Source of the DNA: an uncultured Clostridia bacterium
GTDB taxonomy: Bacteria > Bacillota > Clostridia > Lachnospirales > CAG-274
Reading direction: 5' to 3'
Length of the DNA: 64,000 bases
NCBI GenBank assembly: GCA_944376805.1
Contig: CALWDX010000002.1
Span: 1 to 64,000, forward strand
Positions 1-9,160 of the stretch are shown one piece after another (position 1 is the stretch's first letter; each line of letters starts with the position of its first letter). The notes under the pieces are model-generated. The model worked only from the letters and a program-made list of their open reading frames with translations, had not been told where the DNA came from and did no database searches. The translations under genes and the position numbers were made by a program.

Positions 1-368
1 TTTTTAATATTTTCTTCTATTTTAGAAATAATTTTTTTAAATTCTTCATCACTTTTCCCTGTTGGGTCTTCTAATTGCCAATTATCATAAAATTTTTTAT
101 CTAAGACTGGACAAGATACATTACAACCCATTGATATTAAAATATCTGGTGTAGGTATATCTTTATATAATTTAGAATATTGTTCTTTTTCCATATCTAT
201 ATTATATATTTCTTTCATAAGTCTAACAGCATCTTGATTTATTTCAGGTTTTGTTTCTGTTCCTGCTGAATAACTTTCAAAAATACCTTTTCCTAAATGT
301 TTTCCTAAAGCCTCTGCTATCTGTGAACGGCAAGAATTATGAACACATATAAAAGCAACTTTTTTCAT
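1..368 (-). CDS. arsC: Arsenate reductase ArsC, thioredoxin-coupled type (partial)
   Basis: Reduces arsenate to arsenite in the cytosol. I translated the left edge by hand: it begins MKKVAFICVHNSCRSQ, which holds the CX5R phosphate loop (Cys8 to Arg14) of the low-molecular-weight phosphatase fold. Two further cysteines (about 82 and 86) can form the disulfide relay that thioredoxin resets. About 122 residues are visible and the C-terminus lies beyond the window. The start has a GGAGAG ribosome site a few bases upstream. It is the last visible gene of a leftward arsR-permease-arsC unit, 12 bp after the permease stop. The family call is firm; a general protein-tyrosine phosphatase is the less likely alternative. 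Confidence 0.88.
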   Translation of the reverse strand, partial: MKKVAFICVHNSCRSQIAEALGKHLGKGIFESYSAGTETKPEINQDAVRLMKEIYNIDMEKEQYSKLYKDIPTPDILISMGCNVSCPVLDKKFYDNWQLEDPTGKSDEEFKKIISKIEENIK

Positions 369-380
369 AAAAACTCTCCT

Positions 381-1403
381 TTAAACTAAAAATCTTTCAA
401 AGATATTAAATATATACCCTGTTAATATTATACCAATAGAAACTATTCCAATAAATATAAATAATAACTTATTTTTTAAAACTCTTTTTAACATAATCAT
501 AGAAGGTAAAGATAAAGCTGTTATACTCATAATAAAATCTAAAACTGTTCCTATACCTACTCCTTTATTATATAAAGCCTCTGCTATAGGTAATGTCCCA
601 AATGTGCTTGCATACATAGTTATACCTACAATAGTAGCTACAATAACCGAAAATATATTTTCTTCTCCTAATATTTTTTGTATAATATCTTCTGGTATCC
701 AATTATGAATAAAAGCACCTACTAAAACACCTACTAATATATATAAATAAAAACTTTTAAATGTATCTATTGTTTCTTTTTTAGCATTTAAAATACGTTG
801 TTTTTTTGTATACATTGGTAATTCTTCTTCTTTTTTACAACTACACCCACAACTATTATTATTTAATATATCTTTTTGTATGTATTTATCTAATTTAAAC
901 TTTTCTATTATAGTACCACCTATTACAGCTAATATAATACCTAATATTACATAAATTATAGCTACTTTAAAACCAAATATACTTGCTAATAAAATAATTG
1001 AACCTAAATCTACTAATGGTGAAGATATTAAAAACGAAAATGTTACACCTGTAGATAAACCTGCATTAGTAAAACCAATAAAAATAGGTATTGATGAACA
1101 AGAACAAAAAGGAGTTACTGTTCCCAATATAGCAGAAATAGTATTTGCAAAAATTCCTTTAAATCTACCTAGTATTTTTTTAGTACGTTCTGGTGGAAAA
1201 TAACTTTGTATATAAGACATAGTAAAAACTATAACACATAATAAAATCATTATTTTTAAAGTGTCATAAATAAAAAAATGTATACTTTGTCCTATTTTAG
1301 TTGTTATACTAATACCTAATATATTTAATAATTTGCCTATTAATATACTAAGCCATTCCATACCTAAAACTTGTTTTTCTAAAAAACTAAACATATAAAT
1401 CAC
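381..1403 (-). CDS. arsP: ArsP-type permease (DUF318/UPF0718 family)
   Basis: A 340-residue integral membrane protein with about eight hydrophobic segments. The motif TPFCSCSSIPIFIGF near residue 100 is the hallmark of the DUF318 permeases, a family that includes the organoarsenical exporter ArsP and other metal or metalloid exporters. A cytosolic loop near residue 185 reads CGCSCKK and could bind thiophilic metal. It lies between arsR (5 bp upstream) and arsC, so export of trivalent arsenic species is the likely role. The classical ArsB and ACR3 pumps do not resemble it. Substrate choice (arsenite or methylated forms) cannot be read from sequence. Confidence 0.82.
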   Translation of the reverse strand: MIYMFSFLEKQVLGMEWLSILIGKLLNILGISITTKIGQSIHFFIYDTLKIMILLCVIVFTMSYIQSYFPPERTKKILGRFKGIFANTISAILGTVTPFCSCSSIPIFIGFTNAGLSTGVTFSFLISSPLVDLGSIILLASIFGFKVAIIYVILGIILAVIGGTIIEKFKLDKYIQKDILNNNSCGCSCKKEEELPMYTKKQRILNAKKETIDTFKSFYLYILVGVLVGAFIHNWIPEDIIQKILGEENIFSVIVATIVGITMYASTFGTLPIAEALYNKGVGIGTVLDFIMSITALSLPSMIMLKRVLKNKLLFIFIGIVSIGIILTGYIFNIFERFLV

Positions 1404-1408
1404 CTCTA

Positions 1409-1702
1409 TTAATTAACTTTTAATTGATTTAACAAACTAATAGCATAATCTATATTTTCTTTATTAATACTATAATAAGACCATTTTCCTTCTTTTCTAG
1501 CATTAACTATTTTAGAATCTGTAAGTATTTTCATATGATGTGATAATGTAGACTGACTTATTTCCAATTTTTCTAATATATCATTACCACACATTTGACA
1601 ACTACATTTTTCTCCTGTTAGTAATATTTCTAAAATTTTAAGTCTACTTTCATCACAAAAAGCTTTAAATAATTTAGAACTTTCTTTATAATCTTTAAAC
1701 AA
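1409..1702 (-). CDS. arsR: ArsR-family arsenic-responsive repressor
   Basis: A 97-residue winged-helix repressor of the ArsR/SmtB family. The recognition helix is in LEISQSTLSHHMKIL, followed by the wing around KEGKWSYYSI. A cysteine cluster GEKCSCQMCG near residues 33-38 lies before the recognition helix and is the expected As(III) sensor. It is first in the operon, directly behind a near-consensus promoter whose start region contains A+T-rich repeats that could be its operator. It probably represses its own operon until arsenite is bound. The GAGGTGA ribosome site supports this start. Confidence 0.9.
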   Translation of the reverse strand: MFKDYKESSKLFKAFCDESRLKILEILLTGEKCSCQMCGNDILEKLEISQSTLSHHMKILTDSKIVNARKEGKWSYYSINKENIDYAISLLNQLKVN

Positions 1703-1745
1703 AAAATCACCTCATATCTATATATTTATATTTATCTATATATAT

Positions 1746-1774
1746 AGTATACCATTCATATTTATAATTGTCAA
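1746..1774 (-). promoter_or_regulatory. Sigma-A promoter of the ars operon
   Basis: On the minus strand TTGACA (1769-1774), a 17-bp spacer and TATACT (1746-1751). Between the -10 box and arsR the element ATATATAGATA occurs twice about 18 bp apart (around 1717-1747), a plausible ArsR operator. Confidence 0.8.
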
Positions 1775-1783
1775 TATATTTTA

Positions 1784-1830
1784 ATTATAAAAAGTGAACC
1801 TTAAAATTATAGAGGTTCACTTTTTATAAT
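1784..1830. terminator. Terminator hairpin between pheST unit and ars operon
   Basis: Perfect 18-bp inverted repeat (1784-1801 and 1813-1830) around AAAAGTGAACCT, with T-runs in the stem ends in both directions. It lies directly after the stop codon of the small membrane gene and upstream of the ars promoter. Confidence 0.85.
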
Positions 1831-2051
1831 TAATTTCTATCTTCTTTATAAATATTAAAAAATTTAATCATAAGTGGCACATATGTTATTACAAATAATA
1901 TCATACAAAAAGGTACTATTAAAAATCTAAATTTTTTAGGTAATATTATACCTATAATAACACCTAAACTAAATAAACATACTTTTAAAAGTGCTAATGT
2001 TTTCCAGTCTGATTTTTTAACATATTTATTTGCTAATTCTAACAACTTCAT
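1830..2051 (-). CDS. Small two-helix membrane protein downstream of pheT
   Basis: A 73-residue protein with a basic amphipathic N-terminus (MKLLELANKYVKKSDWKTL) and two transmembrane segments (about 24-38 and 45-63). Relatives of this shape are common in Clostridia. From memory they are often annotated 'permease of phosphate ABC transporter', but there is no transporter domain here and no pst gene nearby, so that name should not be trusted. It follows pheT by 24 bp and is probably read from the pheST T-box promoter. The function is unknown. Confidence 0.6.
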   Translation of the reverse strand: MKLLELANKYVKKSDWKTLALLKVCLFSLGVIIGIILPKKFRFLIVPFCMILFVITYVPLMIKFFNIYKEDRN

Positions 2052-2075
2052 AAAAACACCTTCTTTTAAGTATTC

Positions 2076-4469
2076 CTATTTATCTCTAAGTTGTGCTTGT
2101 AATTTTTCTTCAAGTTCTTTTAAGATTTTTTTCATAGGTGCATTAACTTCTTCATCTGTTAAAGTTTTTTCATTAGACCTAAATAAAATACTATAAGCTA
2201 CTGATTTATACCCTTTTTCTATTTGTTCACCTTTATAAACGTCAAAAAGTTTAACACTTTCTAAAAGTTTACCACCTTTAGCTTTTATTATTTTTTCTAT
2301 TTCTTTAACATTTATTTCATCTTTAACTAGCATAGCAATATCTCTTTGCATAGCAGGGAATTTTGGTAATTCTTTATAATTTATATCAAAATTGGCAAGT
2401 TCTACAAGCTTATCTATATAAACTACACCAAAATAAACTTTAGTTTCTATATTATAGTTAGATGCTATTTGTGGGTGTATTTCTCCTACATATCCTATTT
2501 CTTCATTTTTACTATCTGTTATAAGTGCTGTTCTACCTGGGTGCATATAATTTAAAGTTTCTAATGGATTGTATTCTACTTTATCTATCATACCTAATTT
2601 TTCAAATAAGTTTTCAAATACACCTTTTGTATCATAAAAATCCACATTACCATACATTGCAATAGTTAAAACTTCTCTTTCTTTTGGTAATTCTTTAAGT
2701 GGTAATTCTTTAGGTAAATATACTTTACCTATTTCAAATAAATGTGCCTCTTTATTTCTTCTATTATAATTTATTGAAATAGAATTTAACATGCCATTTA
2801 AAGTTGTAGTTCTCATTATACTAAAGTCTTCACCTAGTGGATTTGATATAGTAACAGTATTTCTAAGGTTACTATTTTCTTCTATATTAAGTTTATCAAA
2901 TACTTTTGGACTTTCAAAAGAATAAGTTAAAGCCTCACTAAGTCCACAAGAAACCATAGTATTAGTTATTTTTTCAATTATAGACTGTTTATAAGTCTTT
3001 TTACCTACTGTTGGTGTACCTGTTGATAAAGTAGCCTCTATATTATTATAACCATAAAATCTTGCTACTTCTTCTGCTATATCTGCTTCTCTTTCTAAAT
3101 CTAGTCTAAAAGTAGGTATTTTTGCAACTTTGCCATCTGCTTCAACTTCTACTAATGCAAGTAAATCAATAATTTCTTTTTCTGAAAGGTTAGTACCTAA
3201 AAGTTTATTTATCCTTTCACTATTATAAGATACTGTCCAGCTTTCCCTTTTATTTGGATAAAAATCTAAATGTCCTTTTAAAACTTTACCACATTTTAAC
3301 ATATTTATTAACTGACAAGCTCTATCTAATGCTAATATTGATAAATTAGGGTCTAAACCTTTTTCATATTTACTAGATGCATCTGTTCTAAGTCCAAGTT
3401 TTTTAGCTGTAAGTCTTATATGTGTACCATTAAAATTAGCACTTTCTAAAAGTATAGTTTTAGTGTCTTCAGTTATCATTGAGTTTTCTCCACCCATAAT
3501 ACCTGCTAAGTCTACTAATTTATTTTCATCTTGAATAACTAAAACAGTTTCATCAAATTCTCTTTCAATACCATCTAATGTAGTAAGTTTTTCACCTTTA
3601 TTTGCATTTCTAACTATAAGTTTTTTACCTTCTATTTTATCATAATTGTAAGCATGCATAGGTTGCCCAAGTTCAAGCATAACATAGTTTGTTATATCAA
3701 CAATATTATTTATAGGGCGTATACCTGCACTTGTTAATCTATGTCTTAACCATTGTGGAGAAGGTTCTATTTTTACATCTTCTATAATACGACAAGTATA
3801 TCTTGGGCAAATATCATAATTTTTAATTTCTATATCTATCATATTATCCATAGATTTTTCTTCTTCTACTACTTCTATTTTAGGCATATTAAAAGATTTT
3901 CTAAAAGTAGCAGCTGCTTCTCTTGCAAGTCCTGTTATACTAAAACAATCTGGACGATTAGAAGTAATTTCAAATTCTACTACATCTTCATCTATTTGTA
4001 AAATTTCTTTAACACAACTACCAAGTGGGTATTCTTTATCAAAAATATAAATTCCGTGTTCTGGTGCTTCTGGATAATCACTTCTAGTATATCCTAATTC
4101 TTCAACAGAACAAAACATACCATTAGACTCTACACCTCTTAATTTACTTTTTTTAATTTTTAAACCCTCAGCAAGTGTAGCACCATCTAAAGCAGCTGGA
4201 ACATAAGCACCAACAAAAAGATTAGTAGCACCTGTTACTATTTGAATTGGTTCTTCTTTTCCTATATCTGCTTTTACAACTACCAATTTATCAGCATCTG
4301 GGTGTTTTTCAATTTCTAAAACTTTAGCTACAACAACTTTTGTTATATCTTTACCTTTATTTTCTACACCTTCAACCTTAGAACCTGACAAAGTCATTTC
4401 ATCACAAAAAGTGTTTACATCACAATCTAAATCAACATAATCTTTAATCCAAGACATTGGTAAATTCAT
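2076..4469 (-). CDS. pheT: Phenylalanyl-tRNA synthetase beta subunit
   Basis: The 797-residue beta chain of the (alpha-beta)2 enzyme that charges tRNA-Phe. Domains in order: N-terminal B1 segment, tRNA-binding OB fold (about 40-150, with the EIEKHPDADKL motif), B3/B4 editing region (about 210-390), B5 (about 400-470), the catalytic-like core, and the C-terminal ferredoxin-fold anticodon-binding domain (from about residue 705, FPAMQRDIAMLVKDEINV). The length is normal for the bacterial family. It starts 17 bp after the pheS stop and depends on the upstream T-box leader. Confidence 0.97.
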   Translation of the reverse strand: MNLPMSWIKDYVDLDCDVNTFCDEMTLSGSKVEGVENKGKDITKVVVAKVLEIEKHPDADKLVVVKADIGKEEPIQIVTGATNLFVGAYVPAALDGATLAEGLKIKKSKLRGVESNGMFCSVEELGYTRSDYPEAPEHGIYIFDKEYPLGSCVKEILQIDEDVVEFEITSNRPDCFSITGLAREAAATFRKSFNMPKIEVVEEEKSMDNMIDIEIKNYDICPRYTCRIIEDVKIEPSPQWLRHRLTSAGIRPINNIVDITNYVMLELGQPMHAYNYDKIEGKKLIVRNANKGEKLTTLDGIEREFDETVLVIQDENKLVDLAGIMGGENSMITEDTKTILLESANFNGTHIRLTAKKLGLRTDASSKYEKGLDPNLSILALDRACQLINMLKCGKVLKGHLDFYPNKRESWTVSYNSERINKLLGTNLSEKEIIDLLALVEVEADGKVAKIPTFRLDLEREADIAEEVARFYGYNNIEATLSTGTPTVGKKTYKQSIIEKITNTMVSCGLSEALTYSFESPKVFDKLNIEENSNLRNTVTISNPLGEDFSIMRTTTLNGMLNSISINYNRRNKEAHLFEIGKVYLPKELPLKELPKEREVLTIAMYGNVDFYDTKGVFENLFEKLGMIDKVEYNPLETLNYMHPGRTALITDSKNEEIGYVGEIHPQIASNYNIETKVYFGVVYIDKLVELANFDINYKELPKFPAMQRDIAMLVKDEINVKEIEKIIKAKGGKLLESVKLFDVYKGEQIEKGYKSVAYSILFRSNEKTLTDEEVNAPMKKILKELEEKLQAQLRDK

Positions 4470-4486
4470 TTTTCTATCCTCCTAAA

Positions 4487-5512
4487 TTAAAATTGCTCTA
4501 AAAATTTAATATCATTTTCAAAAAGTAATCTTAAATCTGTAATTGCATATTTTTGCATTGTTACTCTTTCAAGTCCCATACCAAAAGCAAAACCACTATA
4601 CTCTTTAGGGTCAATACCTGCCATTTCTAAAACTTTAGGGTGTACCATACCACAACCTAAAAGCTCTATCCAACCACTATTTTTACATACTCTACAACCT
4701 TTACCACCACAAGCAAAACAAGATGCATCCATTTCTGCACTAGGTTCTGTAAATGGAAAATGATGTGGTCTAAATCTTACTTTTGTATCTTCTCCTAAAA
4801 GTTCTTTAGCAAATACTGTTAATGCTCCTTTTAAATCACCCATAGTTATATTTTTATCTATAACAAGCCCTTCTAATTGATGAAAAACCGGAGAATGTGT
4901 AGCATCTACTTCATCAGAACGATATACTCTACCAGGTGCTACAATTTTTATAGGCATTTCTTTATTTTCCATAACACGAATTTGTACTGGTGAAGTTTGA
5001 GTTCTTAAAACAAAATCTCCAAGTCCATCTATATAAAAAGTATCTTGTTCATCTCTAGCAGGGTGATTTTTAGGTATATTTAAAGCTTCAAAGTTATAAT
5101 ATGCTGTTTCTACTTCAGGCCCTTCTGCTATTTCATATCCCATACCTATAAATATATTTTTAATATCATCTATAACTTGTGTCATAGGGTGTTTATTGCC
5201 TAATTTTTTAGTTTTACCAGGCATTGTAACATCTATTTTTTCAGCTTTTAATTTAATTTCTTGTTCTTTAGCTAATAAAGATTTTTTTATACTATCTATT
5301 TTTTCCTCAATGGCTGTTCTTACTTCATTAGCAAGCTGTCCTATTATTGGTCTTTCTTCTGATGATAAAGACCCCATACCTTTTAAAATACTTGTAAGTT
5401 CTCCTTTTTTACCAAGTATTTCAACTCTTATTTCTTCTAATACTTTTAAATCACTTGTTTTATTAAGTTTTTCAATAGCTAAATTTTTAATTTGAGATAA
5501 TTTTTCTTTCAT
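4487..5512 (-). CDS. pheS: Phenylalanyl-tRNA synthetase alpha subunit
   Basis: The 341-residue catalytic alpha chain. An N-terminal coiled-coil tRNA-binding arm (about 1-90) is followed by the class II catalytic core: [13 protein letters not shown] (motif 1 region), [34 protein letters not shown] and motif 3 AFGMGLERV. The CFACGGKGC-x-VC cysteine cluster near residue 275 is seen in many Firmicutes PheS. It is the first gene after the T-box leader and has a GAAAGGAG ribosome site. Confidence 0.97.
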   Translation of the reverse strand: MKEKLSQIKNLAIEKLNKTSDLKVLEEIRVEILGKKGELTSILKGMGSLSSEERPIIGQLANEVRTAIEEKIDSIKKSLLAKEQEIKLKAEKIDVTMPGKTKKLGNKHPMTQVIDDIKNIFIGMGYEIAEGPEVETAYYNFEALNIPKNHPARDEQDTFYIDGLGDFVLRTQTSPVQIRVMENKEMPIKIVAPGRVYRSDEVDATHSPVFHQLEGLVIDKNITMGDLKGALTVFAKELLGEDTKVRFRPHHFPFTEPSAEMDASCFACGGKGCRVCKNSGWIELLGCGMVHPKVLEMAGIDPKEYSGFAFGMGLERVTMQKYAITDLRLLFENDIKFLEQF

Positions 5513-5549
5513 TGTTTATACTCCTTTCAATATTTTGTACCTTAAATAT

Positions 5550-5581
5550 AAAAAAGCCTTCGTCCCAAAAGGGACGAAAGC
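5550..5581 (-). terminator. Regulated terminator of the pheST T-box
   Basis: Minus-strand hairpin of 11 bp (5571-5581 with 5556-5566, one G-U pair), TTTT loop, followed by six U. It competes with the antiterminator formed by the T-box sequence. Confidence 0.92.
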
Positions 5582-5807
5582 ATAATTTCCGCGGTACCAC
5601 CCAAATTTATAAAGTTTAACTTTATACACTCATAGACGTAACGAGCCTTAAACGTATCTTTCTAATAAGAAAACTGTTCAAAAGATAAACTCCAGCGTGA
5701 ACTTCTATATTATTTTATCTTAAAAATGCTTTCAGCCACGACATTTTCTCTCTAAAAGAACCATAATATATACTTTTCGCTTTCATAGTATTTCACTATT
5801 TAAAATA
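5550..5807 (-). promoter_or_regulatory. Phenylalanine T-box riboswitch leader of pheST
   Basis: Leader RNA that reads uncharged tRNA-Phe and switches between terminator and antiterminator. The T-box core GGGTGGTACCGCGG is at 5589-5602 (minus strand). The terminator stem (5556-5566 with 5571-5581) is followed by a U-run. Stem I has the AGAGAG motif around 5750. The Phe codon TTC at 5699-5701, preceded by GAAG, sits at the expected specifier position on the 3' side of Stem I. The T-box assignment is certain; the exact specifier is inferred but agrees with pheS downstream. Confidence 0.95.
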
Positions 5808-5813
5808 TAAATA

Positions 5814-5841
5814 ATTATATCATAATAGTAAATGTTGTCAA
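5814..5841 (-). promoter_or_regulatory. Sigma-A promoter of pheST
   Basis: TTGACA (5836-5841), 16-bp spacer, TATAAT (5814-5819) on the minus strand. It places the start of the T-box leader near 5807. Confidence 0.85.
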
Positions 5842-5980
5842 GAGTATTTATAATAAAAGATTATATTTCCCTTGATTTTCTAGCAAGATATTTCAGTTGG
5901 TACAACTACCCCAAACATAAATATACATATAATAACTAAAAAAATTTATATTATTTTTTTGTCATTTTTAAATTTCCTTA

Positions 5981-6940
5981 CTAAATAATATTATTAGTAA
6001 AATTTAATCTTAAATATCTTACAAAATTAAATAATACAAAACCTATTATAGCAGTTGTAATATAAATTTGTACTCCCTCTAATTGCTTAAATATTTTAGC
6101 TATACTTTCGTATCTTGTATTATTTAAAAAGAATATCATTTTTTGTGTAGCTACTGTTCCTATTGCCATAGGGAAAGTAAGCCCTGCAAAAGCAGGTGTA
6201 AAAGCATAAGAGAAAAATTTAGGCAATCTAACTAATACATATATTAAAGATAATAAAACACAAATATATAATATCCATACTAAAACTATATTAGGATTTT
6301 TTATTATATTAATATATGATACTATACAAAGACTACAAGGCCCTAAAAGTATTGCTGTTCCATGTTGCATTGTATCTTTAATTTCAAATTTTACAAGACG
6401 CCATAACATAATAGGTAATAATAAAAAGTATATAAATATTCCATAGTAGACTATATACTTCAAAAAACCATTTCCACTTATATTTCCACCTACTACACAA
6501 CTAACCATTATACCATTATAAGTAACAAACCAAGTAGGTAGAAACGTATTTATATCACGTGACTTTATAAAATGTAAATAAGTAAATACTATAATATGAA
6601 TAATATGAAAAATAATAGCTATTAACCATATTACTTTACCTAAAATATTAAAATAATCATATATATAAGCACCTATAAACATACATACCATACATATCCC
6701 TGGATATAAACTAGAAGTCATAGGATTTAAATATTCATCTTTTATAAGTTTTGGGTGTATTAAAATTTTTGTTAAATATGCAAATAGTACAACTATAGCT
6801 AAAAATACTGTAAAATGTCGAATAAATGTAAAACCTAATCCACTATATATATTGGATAATGTATATGCACCTAACATACAAGGTAAAAGTGGTATTGGTA
6901 TATGTTTTGTTTTTTCAAATAAATTTCTAATTTTTATCAC
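5981..6940 (-). CDS. TDT family (TehA/SLAC1-like) transporter
   Basis: A 319-residue protein with about ten transmembrane segments, as in the tellurite-resistance/dicarboxylate transporter (TDT) family that includes TehA and plant SLAC1 anion channels. The N-terminal IPIPLLPCMLGAYTLSN and the late segment FTPAFAGLTFPMAIGTVATQ match the family pattern, with the central phenylalanine typical of the anion pore. It is a lone leftward gene with a GGAAGG ribosome site, separated by 260 bp from nox. The substrate (small anion, sulfite, malate, tellurite) is not predictable. Confidence 0.78.
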   Translation of the reverse strand: MIKIRNLFEKTKHIPIPLLPCMLGAYTLSNIYSGLGFTFIRHFTVFLAIVVLFAYLTKILIHPKLIKDEYLNPMTSSLYPGICMVCMFIGAYIYDYFNILGKVIWLIAIIFHIIHIIVFTYLHFIKSRDINTFLPTWFVTYNGIMVSCVVGGNISGNGFLKYIVYYGIFIYFLLLPIMLWRLVKFEIKDTMQHGTAILLGPCSLCIVSYINIIKNPNIVLVWILYICVLLSLIYVLVRLPKFFSYAFTPAFAGLTFPMAIGTVATQKMIFFLNNTRYESIAKIFKQLEGVQIYITTAIIGFVLFNFVRYLRLNFTNNII

Positions 6941-7147
6941 ATTCCTTCCAAATTTATTTATTGGTAAATAATATTAATTATATTTTAATTGTTAAATATA
7001 ATATTTTAAAGTTACATTTTGTATTATAAGTAAATAGTTATAGTTTAGTTTTATCATTATTTTATTTATTTATTACTAAAAAATTTTTTAATAAATTATA
7101 TTTTATAAAAAACTTATTAAATAATACTAAATTTTTAAAGTTAAAAA

Positions 7148-7187
7148 AAAATAAACTAACAATGTTTATATAATGTTAGTTTATTTT
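7148..7187. terminator. Terminator downstream of nox
   Basis: Perfect 14-bp inverted repeat (7148-7161 and 7174-7187, AAAATAAACTAACA and its complement), with a U-run on the minus strand. It follows the nox stop codon. Confidence 0.8.
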
Positions 7188-7200
7188 CTCTAAATATTTA

Positions 7201-8535
7201 TTATTTTGCTGTTAAAGCAGCCATAGTTATATAGTTATAAGGTTTATTAAAGTGTGGTAAGAAGAATATATCTAATAATTTTAATTTATCAATAGTTACT
7301 TCTTCTTGAATAGCTAATGAGAACATATGAATACCCATAGAAATATCTTCTCTTGAAGCCATTTGAGCACCTAAAATAACTCTTGTATTTTTATCATAAA
7401 CAATTCTTAATTTAACTTTTTCATTGTTATGTTCAATAAATTCTGGTTTTTGTAAATCTTCATATTCTGTTGTAACAGCATCAAAACCATTAGCTTTAGC
7501 TTTTTCTAAAGTAAGACCAGTAGAAACCATATTAAGACCCCAAATACTAATACCATTAGAACCTTGTACACCTATACTTTGTATATCTGTACCACAAGCA
7601 TTATGAGCAGCTACAACACCTGAACGTACTGCATTAGTAGCAAGTGCAATATAGTTAGTATCTTTAATAGAATTATCATAAACAGTAGCACAGTCACCTA
7701 TTGCATAAACATCTTTAATACTAGTTTCTTGTCTTTTATTAACAACATATGCACCATTTTTAAATAAAGCTAAATCATTTTTGCCAAGTTCATTATTTGG
7801 TCTAAAACCAATACAAAGAACAACCATATCTGTTTTATATTCATTTTTATCTGTAACAATAGCTTCAACTTTACCATTACCAGTAATTTTTTGAACCATT
7901 TCATTAAATACAACTTGTACACCATTAGCTTTTAAGTTTTCTGTCATCATATCAGTAAAGTCTCTATCATAATAACCAGAAAGACAAGTTTCTGCACAGT
8001 CAATCATTGTTATTTCTCTACCATTTCTTTTAAATGCTTCAGCAAGTTCTACACCTATATAACCAGCACCAACAACTGTAACATGTTTAATACTATCATC
8101 TTTTAATTTTTCTATAACTTCAGCAGCATTTTGATATAATTTAACAAATTGAACATTTTCAAGTTCCATACCTTCAATTCTTGGTGTGATAGGTAAAGAA
8201 CCAGTAGCTAAAATAACTTTATCATAAGTTTCTTCAATTTTATTTCCATCTTTATCTGTTGCACAAACTTTTTTATTTGCATAATCTATACAATCAACTT
8301 TAGTTTCCATATAGATTTTAGCACCTTTTCCAGTTAATATATCTTTATTAGAATAGAATAAACCTTCAGAACCTGCAATTTGATTACCAATCCAAAGAGC
8401 CATACCACAACCTAAAAAGCTTATATTATTATTAGAATCAAAAACAACTACTTCTTTATCTTTGTAATTATCAAGAATTGTATTTATACAAGCAGTACCA
8501 GCATGATTAGCTCCAACTACAACTATTTTTTCCAT
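7201..8535 (-). CDS. nox: Water-forming NADH oxidase (FAD enzyme)
   Basis: Reduces O2 to water with NADH, protecting an anaerobe from oxygen and recycling NAD+. The 444 residues have the two-dinucleotide-domain fold: FAD-binding [12 protein letters not shown] at the N-terminus, NADH-binding [15 protein letters not shown] near residue 160, and the redox-active cysteine in [12 protein letters not shown] (Cys43), which matches H2O-forming Nox enzymes closely. A CoA-disulfide reductase is the alternative within the same family. The promoter is overlapped by one arm of a large inverted repeat, so expression is probably controlled, perhaps by redox state. Confidence 0.9.
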   Translation of the reverse strand: MEKIVVVGANHAGTACINTILDNYKDKEVVVFDSNNNISFLGCGMALWIGNQIAGSEGLFYSNKDILTGKGAKIYMETKVDCIDYANKKVCATDKDGNKIEETYDKVILATGSLPITPRIEGMELENVQFVKLYQNAAEVIEKLKDDSIKHVTVVGAGYIGVELAEAFKRNGREITMIDCAETCLSGYYDRDFTDMMTENLKANGVQVVFNEMVQKITGNGKVEAIVTDKNEYKTDMVVLCIGFRPNNELGKNDLALFKNGAYVVNKRQETSIKDVYAIGDCATVYDNSIKDTNYIALATNAVRSGVVAAHNACGTDIQSIGVQGSNGISIWGLNMVSTGLTLEKAKANGFDAVTTEYEDLQKPEFIEHNNEKVKLRIVYDKNTRVILGAQMASREDISMGIHMFSLAIQEEVTIDKLKLLDIFFLPHFNKPYNYITMAALTAK

Positions 8536-8577
8536 AATAAAAATCCTCCAAAATAATTTTTGTACATATATGAATAT

Positions 8578-8606
8578 ATTATACTATATTACAAGGAATT
8601 ATACAA
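8578..8606 (-). promoter_or_regulatory. Promoter of nox
   Basis: Minus strand TTGTAT (8601-8606), 17-bp spacer, TATAAT (8578-8583). The -35 box lies inside the left arm of the 16-bp inverted repeat at 8597-8612. Confidence 0.65.
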
Positions 8607-8659
8607 TAATTACTATTAATTAAAATTAAACAATTTTCAATAATAATTATTGTATAATT
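8597..8659. repeat. Perfect 16-bp inverted repeat in the nox upstream region
   Basis: AATTATACAATAATTA at 8597-8612 is repeated in inverse at 8644-8659, 31 bp apart. One arm covers the nox -35 region. The 331-bp gap 8536-8866 also holds a 14-bp palindrome ACTATTATAATAGT (near 8718-8731) and the yaaL promoter with its own inverted repeat. No gene is seen in it. Confidence 0.7.
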
Positions 8660-8797
8660 TTACTATTAAATACTAAGTTTTACTAATACAAAATTAATAA
8701 ATTTATATACATAAATACTATTATAATAGTTTTTTTATGTATTTATTATTTTTATTAAATATTAAAAAATAATAAATTACTATTTTTTAGAATAAAT

Positions 8798-8842
8798 ACG
8801 TAAAATTTTGACTATATTATTAACAAAGTTATAATTTTACGT
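8798..8842 (+). promoter_or_regulatory. Promoter of yaaL-bofA framed by an inverted repeat
   Basis: TTGACT (8808-8813), 16-bp spacer, TATAAT (8830-8835) on the plus strand. A perfect 10-bp inverted repeat ACGTAAAATT (8798-8807) and AATTTTACGT (8833-8842) touches the -35 box on one side and overlaps the -10 box on the other, as an operator would. Confidence 0.65.
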
Positions 8843-8866
8843 TTTAGATAAATTATGGAGGTATAT

Positions 8867-9151
8867 ATGGAGAATTTACTTTTGTTGAAAAAAGAAAAAA
8901 ATTTTTTAAAAACCACAAATGCTTTGGACAGTGAAGCTACTGAAATTCTTTATTTTTTACAAGATACTAAACTAAAACTTGAATATGCTGAATTATGTTT
9001 AAATTTTGCTTGTGATGATACACTTATAGACAGTATTATATATGAAATATTATCATTGCAAAAAAAATATGATTATTTTTTAAAGCTTAGTAAACAAAAA
9101 GGCATAGTTATAAATTTTCCGCAAATATTGCAAAAATTCCCTGCTTCATAG
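8867..9151 (+). CDS. YaaL-like protein (DUF2508 family)
   Basis: A 94-residue soluble helical protein. In Firmicutes a small DUF2508 protein (YaaL in Bacillus subtilis) precedes bofA; this gene has the same position and the same helical make-up with a KLEYAELCLNFACDD core. An in-frame ATG occurs at 8855, but the GGAGG at 8857-8861 overlaps it and is correctly spaced for the ATG at 8867, so I start there. The call rests partly on synteny. recR, the usual upstream neighbour, is not here. Its function is unknown. Confidence 0.65.
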   Translation: MENLLLLKKEKNFLKTTNALDSEATEILYFLQDTKLKLEYAELCLNFACDDTLIDSIIYEILSLQKKYDYFLKLSKQKGIVINFPQILQKFPAS

Positions 9152-9160
9152 GAGGTTTTT

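Noticed and set aside
3753-4001. Open frames opposite to pheT, pheS, mannosidase, fliF, flgE and others
   Set aside because: All are shadows of clear genes on the minus strand; they lack ribosome sites and recognisable motifs.
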